Shown here one piece after another: positions 41,293 through 50,657 of a stretch of DNA of 64,000 nucleotides. Source of the stretch: WTFY01 sp965220895 (GTDB lineage: Bacteria > Pseudomonadota > Gammaproteobacteria > UBA4575); the NCBI GenBank assembly GCA_965220895.1, contig OZ244850.1, positions 1,426,001-1,490,000 of the forward strand, written 5' to 3'. Positions within the stretch are counted from its first letter, which is position 1; each line of letters opens with the position of its first letter. Both the position numbers and the translations under genes were made by a program. The notes beneath the pieces were generated by a model. It searched no databases. It had not been told where the DNA came from and worked only from the letters and a program-made list of their open reading frames with translations.

Positions 41293-42725
41293 CCCCGTGG
41301 GAGGCAGTCATCGGGCTGGAAATCCACGTCCAGCTGGATACGCAGAGCAAGATTTTCTCGGCAGCTTCCACGGCTTTCGGGGCTGAACCAAATACCCAGG
41401 CCTGTGCCGTGGACCTGGGGTTGCCCGGCGTGTTGCCTGTGCTGAATCTTGAAGCGGTGCGCATGGCCATCATGTTCGGTCTTGCCATAGATGCCACGAT
41501 TGCCGAGCGCAGTGTCTTTGCCCGGAAAAATTATTTTTACCCCGATCTGCCCAAGGGGTATCAAATCAGCCAGTACGAGCTGCCCATCGTGGAGAACGGC
41601 CGCCTGGAAATCACTCTGGAAGACGAGGCGCAAAAGGTCATTGGCATCACGCGCGCGCACCTCGAAGAGGATGCCGGAAAATCCCTGCACGAGGAGTTCG
41701 AAGACTTTACCGCGGTCGACCTGAACCGTGCCGGCACTCCGCTCATCGAGGTCGTATCGGAGCCCGACATGCGTTCGGCAAAAGAGGCCATCCTGTACAT
41801 GAAAAAGATCCACTCGATCGTACGCTACCTGGGGATTTCCGACGGCAACATGCAGGAGGGTTCGTTTCGCTGTGACGCCAACGTGTCCATACGTCCTGCC
41901 AGTGAAGATGACTACGGCACACGCACGGAAATCAAGAACCTGAACTCGTTCAGGTTTGTGGAGCGGGCCATCGATTTTGAAATCGGGCGCCAGATCGGGG
42001 TACTTGAAGACGGAGGAGAGGTCGTGCAGGAGACGCGGCTGTATGATGCCGGCACGGGTGAAACCCGCTCGATGAGAAGCAAGGAGGAGGCCAACGACTA
42101 CCGCTATTTCCCCGATCCCGACCTGCTGCCCGTAGTCATTCCGCAGGACATGGTAGAAGCCATCCGGGCACAGTTGCCCGAGCTTCCTTGGGAAAAAGCC
42201 TCACGCTTGAGCACGGAATACGGGCTCAAGGGTCATGATGCCGATGTCCTGGCCCTGAGCCGGGAACTTGCCGAATACTTCGAGCGCACTGCACAGCATA
42301 CTGATGCCGATGCCAAACTGGCAGTCAACTGGATTACCGGCGAGCTCAGTGCGGCCTTGAATCAGGATCATCTGGATATCACGCAAAGCCCTGTCTCGAG
42401 CACCATGCTTGCAGGCCTTCTGAACCGTATCGAGGACGGCACCATCTCCGGCAAGATTGCCAAGGATGTTTTCCGGTCCATGTGGGCGGGGGAGGGGGAT
42501 GCAGACTCCATCATTGCATCCCGCGGTCTCAGGCAGATCACCGATGACTCGGAACTGGAGACTCTGGTGGACCAGGTCCTGCAGGACAACCCGAAACAGG
42601 TGGAGCAGTTCCGCTCGGGCAAGGACAAGGTGTTTGGTTTTTTTGTGGGCCAGGTCATGAAGCTGTCGGGAGGAAAGGCCAACCCCAAACAGGTCAATGA
42701 CCTGCTGAGGAAAAAGCTGGGATAG
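41289..42725 (+). CDS. gatB: Aspartyl/glutamyl-tRNA amidotransferase subunit B
   Basis: 478 residues from the ATG at 41289 (MTPWEAVIGLEIHVQLDT); the upstream in-frame extension overlaps gatA and is rejected. GatB phosphorylates and then amidates the misacylated tRNA. Motifs: GLEIHVQLDTQSKIFSAAS, the invariant FYPDLPKGYQISQYELPI, GITRAHLEEDAGKSLHE, DLNRAGTPLIEVVSEPDMRS, FRCDANVSIRP and the tRNA-binding YqeY tail ending VMKLSGGKANPKQVNDLLR. Presence of GatCAB means Gln-tRNA and/or Asn-tRNA are made by the indirect route. Confidence 0.97.
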   Translation: MTPWEAVIGLEIHVQLDTQSKIFSAASTAFGAEPNTQACAVDLGLPGVLPVLNLEAVRMAIMFGLAIDATIAERSVFARKNYFYPDLPKGYQISQYELPIVENGRLEITLEDEAQKVIGITRAHLEEDAGKSLHEEFEDFTAVDLNRAGTPLIEVVSEPDMRSAKEAILYMKKIHSIVRYLGISDGNMQEGSFRCDANVSIRPASEDDYGTRTEIKNLNSFRFVERAIDFEIGRQIGVLEDGGEVVQETRLYDAGTGETRSMRSKEEANDYRYFPDPDLLPVVIPQDMVEAIRAQLPELPWEKASRLSTEYGLKGHDADVLALSRELAEYFERTAQHTDADAKLAVNWITGELSAALNQDHLDITQSPVSSTMLAGLLNRIEDGTISGKIAKDVFRSMWAGEGDADSIIASRGLRQITDDSELETLVDQVLQDNPKQVEQFRSGKDKVFGFFVGQVMKLSGGKANPKQVNDLLRKKLG

Positions 42726-42746
42726 CTTTTTTGAGCTTCGCAGTGC

Positions 42747-43586
42747 CTAGCCGGCACTCAAACGTGCACTGCTGACGCGATCCTGCCCTGCGAGATCCTG
42801 ATCGGTCCGGATTTGTACAAACCCGTTTTGCCGTAGCAGTCGACGGGTTTCGGTCCCCTGCGTGTAGCCATGTTCGAGCACGATGTGCCCGCACGCGGTC
42901 AGGTACGGGTGCGCCTGGCCGATGATCTGCTCAAGGGCCTCCAGCCCGGACTCCCCGCTGATCAGTGCCAGGGCCGGCTCGAATTGCGCCACGTGAGGAT
43001 CCAGGTCCGGATCCCCTTCTGCAATATAGGGCGGGTTGGAGACGATCATATCGAATCGGTGATGGCCGATGTTCCCATACCAGTCGCTGTGAACGAAAAG
43101 GATGTCGGTGCCATGGCGTTTCGCGTTCATGCGGGCAACCTTCAGGGCCGGCATGGAGACATCGGTAGCGACCACCGTGCAGTCGCTGCGTTCCCTGGCG
43201 ATGGCAATGGCGATGGCCCCGCAACCGGTACCCAGATCAAGGATCTTCGCGCCCTCCTGCTCCGCGATGCACACCAGCGCGGTCTCCACGAGCAGTTCCG
43301 TTTCAGGGCGGGGAATCAGCACGTGTTTGTTGACGGTGAGCTCCAGGGACCAGAATTCCTTCTTGCCTGAAATCTGGGCAAGGGGTTTGCCCAGGAGCCG
43401 GTTCGAACAGCAGGATCCGAAAAAGCTTTGTTCGCGCTCGGACAGCAGGGTCTCGGGATGGGCAAGCAACTCGGCCTGCTCAATGCCGCACGCATGGCAG
43501 ACCAGGAACTGTGCATCCAGTCTGGGGTTGTCACTGACCTGGACCAGTTTGGCTGCGGCAAAATCCACCGCCTGCTGACGCGTCAT
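42747..43586 (-). CDS. prmC: Release factor glutamine methyltransferase
   Basis: 279 residues. SAM-dependent enzyme that methylates the glutamine of the GGQ motif in release factors RF1 and RF2. The N-terminal helical domain is followed by LIPRPETELLVETAL, the SAM loop ILDLGTGCGAIAIAIARE (about 117-134) and the catalytic NPPY in MIVSNPPYIAEGDPDL with GGLEAL-like IIGQAHPYL. It lies 12 bases after prfA, which encodes its substrate, in the hemA-prfA-prmC order known from many gammaproteobacteria. Confidence 0.95.
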   Translation of the reverse strand: MTRQQAVDFAAAKLVQVSDNPRLDAQFLVCHACGIEQAELLAHPETLLSEREQSFFGSCCSNRLLGKPLAQISGKKEFWSLELTVNKHVLIPRPETELLVETALVCIAEQEGAKILDLGTGCGAIAIAIARERSDCTVVATDVSMPALKVARMNAKRHGTDILFVHSDWYGNIGHHRFDMIVSNPPYIAEGDPDLDPHVAQFEPALALISGESGLEALEQIIGQAHPYLTACGHIVLEHGYTQGTETRRLLRQNGFVQIRTDQDLAGQDRVSSARLSAG

Positions 43587-43598
43587 CGCCAGTGCCCG

Positions 43599-44684
43599 TT
43601 ACGGTTCACTCAAGGTGGCGAGCTGGTCTGCCTGGTACTCGTTTCGCAGAGGCCGGATGACCGGGTCCATGTCGCCCTGCATGACTTCATCCAGTTTGTA
43701 CAGGGTCAGGCCGATTCGGTGGTCCGTGATCCGGCCCTGCGGAAAATTATAGGTACGGATGCGTTCCGAGCGATCACCGCTGCCGACCAGGTTGCGGCGG
43801 GTTTCCGCCTGCTGCTCGAATTGTTTTTTTCGCTCCTGGTCCAGCAGGCGCGCGCTGAGCAGCGACAAGGCGCGGGCGCGGTTCTTGTGCTGCGATCTTT
43901 CATCCTGGCATTCCACCACGATCCCGCTGGGAAGATGCGTGATGCGAATGGCAGAGTCCGTCTTGTTGACATGCTGGCCGCCTGCGCCGGAAGCCCGGAA
44001 TATGTCGATGCGCAGGTCGGCATTGTCAATTTCGACATCGTCGATTTCACTGACCTCCGGCATGATGGCAATCGTGGCTGCGGAGGTGTGTATACGTCCC
44101 TGGGACTCGGTGACCGGCACGCGCTGCACCCGGTGCGCACCGGATTCAAACTTCAGGTTTGAATAGGCGTCTGTACCGGAAATCTTGGCGATGATCTCCT
44201 TGTATCCTCCATGGTCTCCCTCGCTCTTGTGCAGCACTTCCAGCTTCCACTTTTTGGTTTCTGCATAACGCGAATACATGCGAAACAGGTCACCCGCAAA
44301 AATAGCGGCTTCATCGCCGCCGGTACCTGCCCTGATTTCCAGGAACACATTTCCCTGGTCATGCGGGTCTTGGGGCAGCAGGAGAAGCTGCAATTCAGCT
44401 TCGAGCTGATCGATACGCTCTGCTGTGGCCTTTATCTCCTCCTGGGCCATTTTTTTCAGGTTCTCATCCTGGTCGCCCAGCAGTTCCTGTGCATACGCCA
44501 GATCTTCCATGAGGCGCTGGTGCTCGGCAAATTTTTTCACGATGGGTTCCAGATGCGCATATTCCCTGGAGAGCGCTGCAAACCGATCCTGGTCCTTGAC
44601 AATTTCTGCATCCGAAAGCGAGGCGGAAATTTCCTCGTGTCGCTCCTGGATGGTCTCAAGCTTGTGGATAATTGAATCTTTCAT
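43599..44684 (-). CDS. prfA: Peptide chain release factor 1
   Basis: 361 residues, the standard RF1 length. It recognises UAA and UAG. Visible: LFLEIRAGTGGDEAAIFAGDLFRMY, the codon-recognition region HRVQRVPVTESQGRIHTSA with the PVT (P-x-T) tripeptide of RF1, and the peptidyl-hydrolase loop GAGGQHVNKTDSAIRI followed by QDERSQHKNRARAL. The P-x-T motif (rather than SPF) shows this is RF1, not RF2. It lies between hemA and prmC on the minus strand. Confidence 0.97.
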   Translation of the reverse strand: MKDSIIHKLETIQERHEEISASLSDAEIVKDQDRFAALSREYAHLEPIVKKFAEHQRLMEDLAYAQELLGDQDENLKKMAQEEIKATAERIDQLEAELQLLLLPQDPHDQGNVFLEIRAGTGGDEAAIFAGDLFRMYSRYAETKKWKLEVLHKSEGDHGGYKEIIAKISGTDAYSNLKFESGAHRVQRVPVTESQGRIHTSAATIAIMPEVSEIDDVEIDNADLRIDIFRASGAGGQHVNKTDSAIRITHLPSGIVVECQDERSQHKNRARALSLLSARLLDQERKKQFEQQAETRRNLVGSGDRSERIRTYNFPQGRITDHRIGLTLYKLDEVMQGDMDPVIRPLRNEYQADQLATLSEP

Positions 44685-44776
44685 GGTGCGGGCTGCGGTG
44701 CGGAAAAGGAAGCCGGTTGCGGCATACGGAATCCTCCAGCTGCCTGGCCGGTCATGCTGGAGTCGGGCGGGGCTGC

Positions 44777-46054
44777 CTAGAACTCATTGGGCCCTTCGGG
44801 CGGTATATTTAACAGGATTCGCGCGGCCTCGATCAACTCGTTTTTGCCCTCCTTGGCCGCCTGATTCAGCGCTTCGCTGGGATCGTGCATGAACTTGTTG
44901 CTCAGGGTATACGCCAGGTAGTCCAGGGTTTCCTCGACCGATTTCCCCTGCTCAAGCATTTTCCTGGCTTTATCCAGTACGTCATCGCGCTGTGACTCGG
45001 TTTTGTCACGAAAGGCCCGCACGGTGTCAACCACCCCCTGTCCACGCTGTCGCAGGAAAAATTTTTCGACCTCCCTGGCAATAATTTCCTCGGCGGCCTC
45101 GGCGGCTTTCTGGCGGGACTGCAGGTTGTGCTGGATGACATCCTGCAGGTCGTCGACAGTATACAGGTAGATGTCGGAAAGCCCGGCAACCTCGGGCTCG
45201 ATGTCCCGGGGTACGGCAAGGTCCACCATGAAGATGGGTTTGTGCCTGCGTCTTTTCAGGGCACGTTCCACCAGCCCCTTGCCAAGAATCGGCAGTGTGC
45301 TGGCCGTGGCCGTGATCACGATCTCAGACGCGGGCAGGACATCATTGACGAGGCTCAGGCCCACGCCTTGCCCGCCGACCCGACCGGCGATGTTTTCCGC
45401 GCGTTCGATACTGCGATTGGCTACCACGATCTTGCGGATGCCGGCCGCCTTCAAGTGGTCGGCGGCAAGCTCGATGGTCTCTCCCGCACCGATCAGCAGG
45501 GCAGAATGATGCTGCAGTTCCCCGAATATCTTTTTCGACAGCGAGACGGCTGCCGATGCCACGGACACGGGGTTCGCGCCGATCTCGGTACTCGTTCGCA
45601 CTTCCTTGGCGACGCTGAAGGCGTGCTGGAAAAGCTGGTTGAGGTTGCGCCCCACCGTGCCTGCCTGCGAAGCATCCTGATAGGCGGTTTTCAGTTGTCC
45701 CAGTATTTGCGGTTCCCCGAGTACCATCGAGTCCAGCCCGCAGGCGACGCGAAAGATATGATGCACCATGGAACGGTCCTGGTAGTCATACAGGTACGGC
45801 GCCGTGTGCTCGGACCTCAGGTTGTGGAAGGTATTCAGCCAGTTCATGATGCCCTTTTTGCCTTCCTGCATCTGCGTCACCTCGCAGTGCAACTCGGTTC
45901 GGTTGCAGGTCGAGATGATCAGGGCTTCCCGGACCTGGGGAACCTCGATCAGTTTTCGCAGCGCCGCTCGCAGGTTTTGCTCGCTGATGGCCACCAGCTC
46001 GCGCACCTGAACCGGAGCGGTCGTGTGATTAATGCCGAGCGTGAGTAGGGACAT
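44777..46054 (-). CDS. hemA: Glutamyl-tRNA reductase
   Basis: 425 residues. First committed enzyme of C5-pathway tetrapyrrole synthesis; NADPH-dependent reduction of Glu-tRNA(Glu) to glutamate-1-semialdehyde. The catalytic Cys lies in ISTCNRTELHCEV (about residue 50). Others: HIFRVACGLDSMVLGEPQILGQ, QHAFSVAKEVRTSTEIG, the NADPH Rossmann core LLIGAGETIELAADHLKAAG, and FMVDLAVPRDIEPEV with LYTVDDLQDVI. A C-terminal dimerisation helix follows. Divergent from the TPR-lolB operon, with about 166 bases between them. Confidence 0.96.
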   Translation of the reverse strand: MSLLTLGINHTTAPVQVRELVAISEQNLRAALRKLIEVPQVREALIISTCNRTELHCEVTQMQEGKKGIMNWLNTFHNLRSEHTAPYLYDYQDRSMVHHIFRVACGLDSMVLGEPQILGQLKTAYQDASQAGTVGRNLNQLFQHAFSVAKEVRTSTEIGANPVSVASAAVSLSKKIFGELQHHSALLIGAGETIELAADHLKAAGIRKIVVANRSIERAENIAGRVGGQGVGLSLVNDVLPASEIVITATASTLPILGKGLVERALKRRRHKPIFMVDLAVPRDIEPEVAGLSDIYLYTVDDLQDVIQHNLQSRQKAAEAAEEIIAREVEKFFLRQRGQGVVDTVRAFRDKTESQRDDVLDKARKMLEQGKSVEETLDYLAYTLSNKFMHDPSEALNQAAKEGKNELIEAARILLNIPPEGPNEF

Positions 46055-46220
46055 GGGAACAGGAAACGTCCACTGTTAATGGGGATCTTACAGGTTGGGA
46101 TACGGGCATGACATGGTCGGTCCTAGTCACTGTCGATTCTGCCAAAATGCATGTGTAAAGCACAGTTAACTAAAGTAATATCTGTGTAGTTTAACCGAGC
46201 TACCACCTCAACATAATATA

Positions 46221-47975
46221 TTGGCAATCAAGTTCACTATCCTGCGGATGTTTGGATGGCCAATACTGCTCCTCGCTGTACTCGGGCTGTCCGGTTGCGC
46301 TACCCCGCCTGTCGAAACGTCCGAAGCTGAACAGCCCCCAGCCCCGGACCCGTCACATGCGATCAGTCAGGCGCCTGACTCCGAGTACAGCGCCCACTCA
46401 GACCTGTTGTATGAAATCCTCCTGGGCGAGTTATCCGGCCAGTTCAGTGATGTCCACCAGGCGCTGGAGCATTACGTGCGCGCCACCGAGCTCAGCGATG
46501 ACCTGAAGCTGGCCGAACGCACGACACGGATTGCCATGGTGGCCAAGAGCTGGGAGGTGGGTCTGCGCGCAGCCCATCGCTGGTCGGAACTGGCCGGTGA
46601 CGATCCGAAGCTGCCCCAGATTCTCGGTGTGCTCGAGCTGCGAAACGGCAATGTGGCCCAGGCGGGGGTGCAATTCGAAAAGATCATGCAGGCTTCCGGG
46701 GATAGTCGGCAAAAGGGCTTTGGCATCATTGGCGCCATACTGACCCGGGAACCGGATTCCGAAGCGGCCATGCGATTGCTCGAGAAACTGGTCAACGAGC
46801 ATTTTGAAAACCCCTATGGACATCTCACGCTGGCCGGCTTTGCCCTGCAGGCCGGGGATTATCTGCGTGCACTGGATGAAAGCGAGCTGGCCATCGGATT
46901 TGGGCCGGACCTGACCGAGGCGCATATCCTGCGGGTCCAGGCCTTGCTGGGGCTCGAGGAGACCGATGACGCCCTTGCGGACATGAAGATTCTTGCCGAG
47001 GAGGCTCCGCAAAACCATGAACTGCGCATGTCGTATGCGCGTATGCTGCTGACCGCAAAACGCTATGAGGAGGCCGAAGCGGAGTTCGAGGCCCTGTATG
47101 CAGAAAGCCCCAAGGACAGCGAATTGATCTATACCCTGGGACTGCTGCATTTGCAGCAGGAACAGTATGAGGCCGCCAGGGAGGACTTCACCCGCCTGGT
47201 CGAGGAAGATCAGCGCAAGGATGAAGGGCACTATTATCTGGGACGGATTGCCGAGGAGGAAAAGGACTTCCAGACAGCCATCACCGAATTCGAAAAAGTA
47301 GAGAAAAGGCAGTATTACCTGGATGCCCGAGCCCGGATTGCTTCCATTCATGCGGATCTCGAAGGCCTGGAGAGGGCCCAGCAGTATCTGGCTGAACTCC
47401 GCGGCCGCCAGCACTCGACGGAGGACGTGGTGCAGGTGTATCTGATCGAGGGACAGCTTTTGCACGAGCACAAGCTGTATGTGGCGGCGATCGACCTGTA
47501 CAGCGAAGGATTGCAGAAATTCCCGGGCCATCGGGAACTGCTGTACGCGCGGGCCCTGATGGCCGAAGAAATTGACCGCATCGATCTGCTTGAAACCGAT
47601 CTCAGGGCCATCCTGGCCGAGGACCCCGACAATGCCTCGGCACTGAATGCCCTGGGCTATACCCTGGCGGATCGCAATTCCCGTATCGACGAGGCCCTGG
47701 TATACATCCAGCGTGCCCTTGAAATCCGCCCGGATGATCCTGCGGTCATCGACAGCATGGGCTGGGTGCAGTTTCGCCTCGGCAACTACGAGCAGGCAGA
47801 GCAGTACCTGAGAAAGGCCTACCGGCTGCTCAAGGATGCTGAAATCGGCGGACATCTCGTCGAGCTGTTCTGGGCGCAGGGAGATCACCAGGGGGCAAGA
47901 AAAATGATGCAGGAAGTGCTGGAGCACTTTCCCGATGAGGAATACCTGCTGGAACTGCAAAGAAAATTCCAGTAG
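46221..47975 (+). CDS. TPR-repeat lipoprotein upstream of lolB
   Basis: 584 residues, starting at TTG 46221 (ATG 46248 is an alternative). An N-terminal lipoprotein signal ends at a lipobox (VLGLSGC, about residue 26). The rest is made of tetratricopeptide-like helical repeats, for example YGHLTLAGFALQAGDYLRALDESELAIG, and ASALNALGYTLADRNSRI..., EIRPDDPAVIDSMGWVQFRLGNYEQAEQYLRKAYRLL. Genes of this kind directly precede lolB in many gammaproteobacteria, and the product is thought to be an outer-membrane-associated scaffold. The partner is unknown. lolB begins 17 bases after the stop. Confidence 0.88.
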   Translation: MAIKFTILRMFGWPILLLAVLGLSGCATPPVETSEAEQPPAPDPSHAISQAPDSEYSAHSDLLYEILLGELSGQFSDVHQALEHYVRATELSDDLKLAERTTRIAMVAKSWEVGLRAAHRWSELAGDDPKLPQILGVLELRNGNVAQAGVQFEKIMQASGDSRQKGFGIIGAILTREPDSEAAMRLLEKLVNEHFENPYGHLTLAGFALQAGDYLRALDESELAIGFGPDLTEAHILRVQALLGLEETDDALADMKILAEEAPQNHELRMSYARMLLTAKRYEEAEAEFEALYAESPKDSELIYTLGLLHLQQEQYEAAREDFTRLVEEDQRKDEGHYYLGRIAEEEKDFQTAITEFEKVEKRQYYLDARARIASIHADLEGLERAQQYLAELRGRQHSTEDVVQVYLIEGQLLHEHKLYVAAIDLYSEGLQKFPGHRELLYARALMAEEIDRIDLLETDLRAILAEDPDNASALNALGYTLADRNSRIDEALVYIQRALEIRPDDPAVIDSMGWVQFRLGNYEQAEQYLRKAYRLLKDAEIGGHLVELFWAQGDHQGARKMMQEVLEHFPDEEYLLELQRKFQ

Positions 47976-47991
47976 CACGGTGCATTGTCCA

Positions 47992-48594
47992 ATGTACCGA
48001 TCCGGTGTTTTATGCGCGACCCTGCTGGTACTGGCCGCCTGCACGACCGTTCGCGAACCGCCGCCTCCCTCACTTCCGGATGCCGCCCGACAGCAGGCAT
48101 GGGAGGCCCACCTTGCGCATCTTGGAAAAATGCCTACCTGGGGCCTGAAGGGCCGGGTCGCCGGAAAATCGGATAGTGAAGGGTTCCAGGCGGGCGTGCA
48201 CTGGGAACAGCATTTGCAGTCGTTCAGCATCGATCTGCACGGTCCACTGGGACGCAAGACGGCGGCCATCTCCGGCAGGGAGGGAAAGGTCGAGGTGCAG
48301 ACCTCCGGGGGAGAACATTACCTTGCAAAAGAACCGGAAACGCTGTTGCAGGATTTGTTCGGCTATGCCTTGCCCGTGACCGGTTTGCGATACTGGGTGC
48401 GTGGCGTCCCAAGTCCCGGCCAGGAAGTCCTGTCGCTGGAACTCGATGCCCGGGGTCGTCTGAAGCATCTCAGCCAGGCCGGGTGGAGTATTGACTATAA
48501 TCGCTACCACGAGGGATCCCCCGCATTGCCGGCATTGATTGAGATATCGAGCACCCGCCTGGATGCAAAGATCATTGTAGATCAATGGTTCTGA
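47992..48594 (+). CDS. lolB: Outer-membrane lipoprotein insertase LolB
   Basis: 200 residues from the ATG at 47992, which directly precedes the signal peptide; the longer frame to 47935 overlaps the TPR gene and is rejected. The signal ends in a lipobox (VLAAC). LolB receives lipoproteins from LolA and inserts them in the outer membrane. Seen: MPTWGLKGRVAGKSDSEGFQAGVHWEQHLQSFSIDLHGPLGRKTAAISG-like beta strands (long pattern at residues 42-90) and the conserved LPVTGLRYWVRGVP segment, in the position typical for LolB. ispE follows 39 bases later. Confidence 0.9.
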   Translation: MYRSGVLCATLLVLAACTTVREPPPPSLPDAARQQAWEAHLAHLGKMPTWGLKGRVAGKSDSEGFQAGVHWEQHLQSFSIDLHGPLGRKTAAISGREGKVEVQTSGGEHYLAKEPETLLQDLFGYALPVTGLRYWVRGVPSPGQEVLSLELDARGRLKHLSQAGWSIDYNRYHEGSPALPALIEISSTRLDAKIIVDQWF

Positions 48595-48633
48595 ATCAGG
48601 CGACCGGGACCGTTACAGATTGAAGGATCGACG

Positions 48634-49503
48634 TTGAACACCCATACACAGGATGACTGGCCCGGAGGTACCTGGCCAGCTCCGGCCAAGCTGAACCTTT
48701 TCCTGCATGTCGTGGGCCGCCGTGACGACGGCTACCACCTGCTGCAAACGGCCATCCAGTTCATCGACATCTGCGATGAGTTGAGTTTCACCGTCAATGA
48801 GGATGGAGCGATCCAGTGTAGCGGTGCCCATGACGGCCTGCCCCGCGACGATGACCTGACCGTGCGTGCGGCAAAACTTCTGCAGCGCGAATGCGGCATG
48901 CAGCAGGGGGTGGATATCCGTCTCAGGAAGGTTATCCCGACCGGTGCGGGATTCGGTGGCGGAAGCTCCGATGCGGCCACCGTATTGCTGGCGCTCAACC
49001 GTCTCTGGGATTGCGGCCTGGAGGTCAGGGACCTGGAGGCCATTGCCGTACAACTGGGTGCCGATGTCCCGGTGTTTGTACGCGGGGAGGCCTGCTGGGT
49101 GGAAGGCATTGGCGAGCATCTGCAGGCGATGGATTTCCCCGAACCCTGGTACGTTGCGATATTCCCGCGTGTACACCTCGACACCCGGAAAATGTTTGCC
49201 AGCCGGGACCTGATACGGGACTGTGCACCGATCCCGGCGGGCGACTTCCGGCTCGCGCAAGCGCAGAACGTGTTCGAGCCGATCGCCCGGGCGCATGCCG
49301 ACGTGGAGCGTGCGTGGCAGTGGCTGAGCCAGTATTCACGTGTCCGGCTGACGGGCTCCGGAAGTGGTCTGTTTGCATCTTGTGAGTCCCGGCACCAGGC
49401 GCAGACCATTGCCGCGGATTGCCCGGCGGAGTTTGCGGCTTTCGTCGCGAAGGGCATGAATCGTTCACCCGTGTATTCGCTATGCGGGTATAATCGAGTA
49501 TAG
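48634..49503 (+). CDS. ispE: 4-diphosphocytidyl-2-C-methyl-D-erythritol kinase
   Basis: 289 residues, TTG start. GHMP-family kinase acting in the MEP pathway of isoprenoid synthesis. Motifs: WPAPAKLNLFLHVVGRRDDGYHLL at the N-terminus, KVIPTGAGFGGGSSDAATVLLALN (phosphate loop, about 100-122), GADVPVFVRGEACWVEGIGE and the C-terminal GSGSGLFASCES. Length and motif order are standard. The neighbours (lolB, tRNA-Gln, prs) form a conserved gammaproteobacterial block. Confidence 0.95.
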   Translation: MNTHTQDDWPGGTWPAPAKLNLFLHVVGRRDDGYHLLQTAIQFIDICDELSFTVNEDGAIQCSGAHDGLPRDDDLTVRAAKLLQRECGMQQGVDIRLRKVIPTGAGFGGGSSDAATVLLALNRLWDCGLEVRDLEAIAVQLGADVPVFVRGEACWVEGIGEHLQAMDFPEPWYVAIFPRVHLDTRKMFASRDLIRDCAPIPAGDFRLAQAQNVFEPIARAHADVERAWQWLSQYSRVRLTGSGSGLFASCESRHQAQTIAADCPAEFAAFVAKGMNRSPVYSLCGYNRV

Positions 49504-49520
49504 TTCAGCCCCTAAGATTT

Positions 49521-49595
49521 TGGGCCGTCGCCAAGTGGTAAGGCACCGGGTTTTGATCCCGGCATTCGCAGGTTCGAATCCTGCCGGCCCAGCCA
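49521..49595 (+). tRNA. tRNA-Gln (anticodon TTG)
   Basis: 75 bases with encoded CCA. The acceptor stem is TGGGCCG paired with CGGCCCA; the anticodon loop TTTTGAT in the CCGGG/CCCGG stem gives anticodon TTG (Gln, CAA/CAG by wobble). The T-arm is GCAGG TTCGAATC CCTGC-like. It lies between ispE and prs, as in related bacteria. Confidence 0.95.
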
Positions 49596-49631
49596 AGGTA
49601 CCAATTTGCACAAGCAAGGCGCTATACCAAC

Positions 49632-50606
49632 ATGATTCGTGAACAAGAATTGCCGGTCGACAACAGCCTGATGGTATTTTCCGGGAACGCACACCCGACG
49701 CTCTCGCAGAATATCGTCGACCACCTGAACATTCCCCTGGGAAAGGCATTGATCAGTCGCTTCAGCGACGGAGAAGTGCAGGTGGAGATTCAGGAGAACG
49801 TGCGCGGCAAGGATGTCTTCATCGTCCAGCCGACCAGCATGCCGACCAATGATCACATCATGGAATTGCTGATCATTGTCGATGCCCTGAGGCGCGCCTC
49901 GGCAGAACGGATCACCACGGTGATCCCCTATTTCGGCTACTCGCGCCAGGACCGCCGGGTTCGCTCGATACGGGTTCCCATATCGGCCAAGGTCGTGGCC
50001 AACCTGCTCTCCAGCGTAGGCGCCAACCGGGTCCTGACCGTTGACCTGCATGCCGACCAGATCCAGGGCTTTTTCGATATTCCCGTGGACAATGTGTATG
50101 CCTCACCAGTATTGCTTGGAGATATCTACAAGCGCAAGCACCCCAACCTGATCGTCGTCTCACCGGACGTGGGCGGCGTGGTTCGTGCCCGTGCCCTGGC
50201 CAAGCGCCTGGATGATGCCGACCTGGCCATTATCGACAAGCGCCGTCCCCGCGCCAACCAGAGCAAGGTCATGCACATCATCGGAGAGGTGGAAGGCAAG
50301 GATTGTTTTATCATTGACGACCTGGTAGATACTGCGGGCACCTTGTGTCAGGCAGCCAGTGCCCTGAAAGAGCATGGTGCGACCACGGTCCGGGCGTATG
50401 CCACCCATCCGGTGCTCTCCGGCCAGGCCATCAAGAACATCGAGAACTCGGAACTGGATGAGTTGGTGGTAACTGATACAATCGCCCTGCGCGAAGATGC
50501 CCGGGCATGTTCCCGGATACGTCAGCTGGAGGTTTCGGCACTGATTGCCGAGTCCATGCGCAGGATTAACCAGGAAGAGTCAGTCAGTACCCTATACATG
50601 GATTAA
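49632..50606 (+). CDS. prs: Ribose-phosphate pyrophosphokinase
   Basis: 324 residues; the annotated start at 49632 may be slightly too long, as the family usually begins near LMVFSGNAHPTL (residue 13). It makes PRPP from ribose-5-phosphate and ATP for nucleotide, histidine and NAD synthesis. Seen: ISRFSDGEVQVEIQENVRGKDVF, YFGYSRQDRRVRSI, TVDLHADQIQGFFDIPVDN, VVSPDVGGVVRARALAKRL, and the PRPP-binding DCFIIDDLVDTAGTLCQAA. rplY follows 51 bases downstream. Confidence 0.96.
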   Translation: MIREQELPVDNSLMVFSGNAHPTLSQNIVDHLNIPLGKALISRFSDGEVQVEIQENVRGKDVFIVQPTSMPTNDHIMELLIIVDALRRASAERITTVIPYFGYSRQDRRVRSIRVPISAKVVANLLSSVGANRVLTVDLHADQIQGFFDIPVDNVYASPVLLGDIYKRKHPNLIVVSPDVGGVVRARALAKRLDDADLAIIDKRRPRANQSKVMHIIGEVEGKDCFIIDDLVDTAGTLCQAASALKEHGATTVRAYATHPVLSGQAIKNIENSELDELVVTDTIALREDARACSRIRQLEVSALIAESMRRINQEESVSTLYMD

Positions 50607-50657
50607 CGGGGATGGCAGCCGGTCCGGACGGCGCCTCTGAAACAGTCGGAGAAAAGC

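Noticed and set aside
46431..48269. A 612-codon minus-strand open frame
   Set aside because: It is fully antisense to the TPR lipoprotein and lolB genes, whose motifs are clear; the frame is a by-product of high GC and codon bias.
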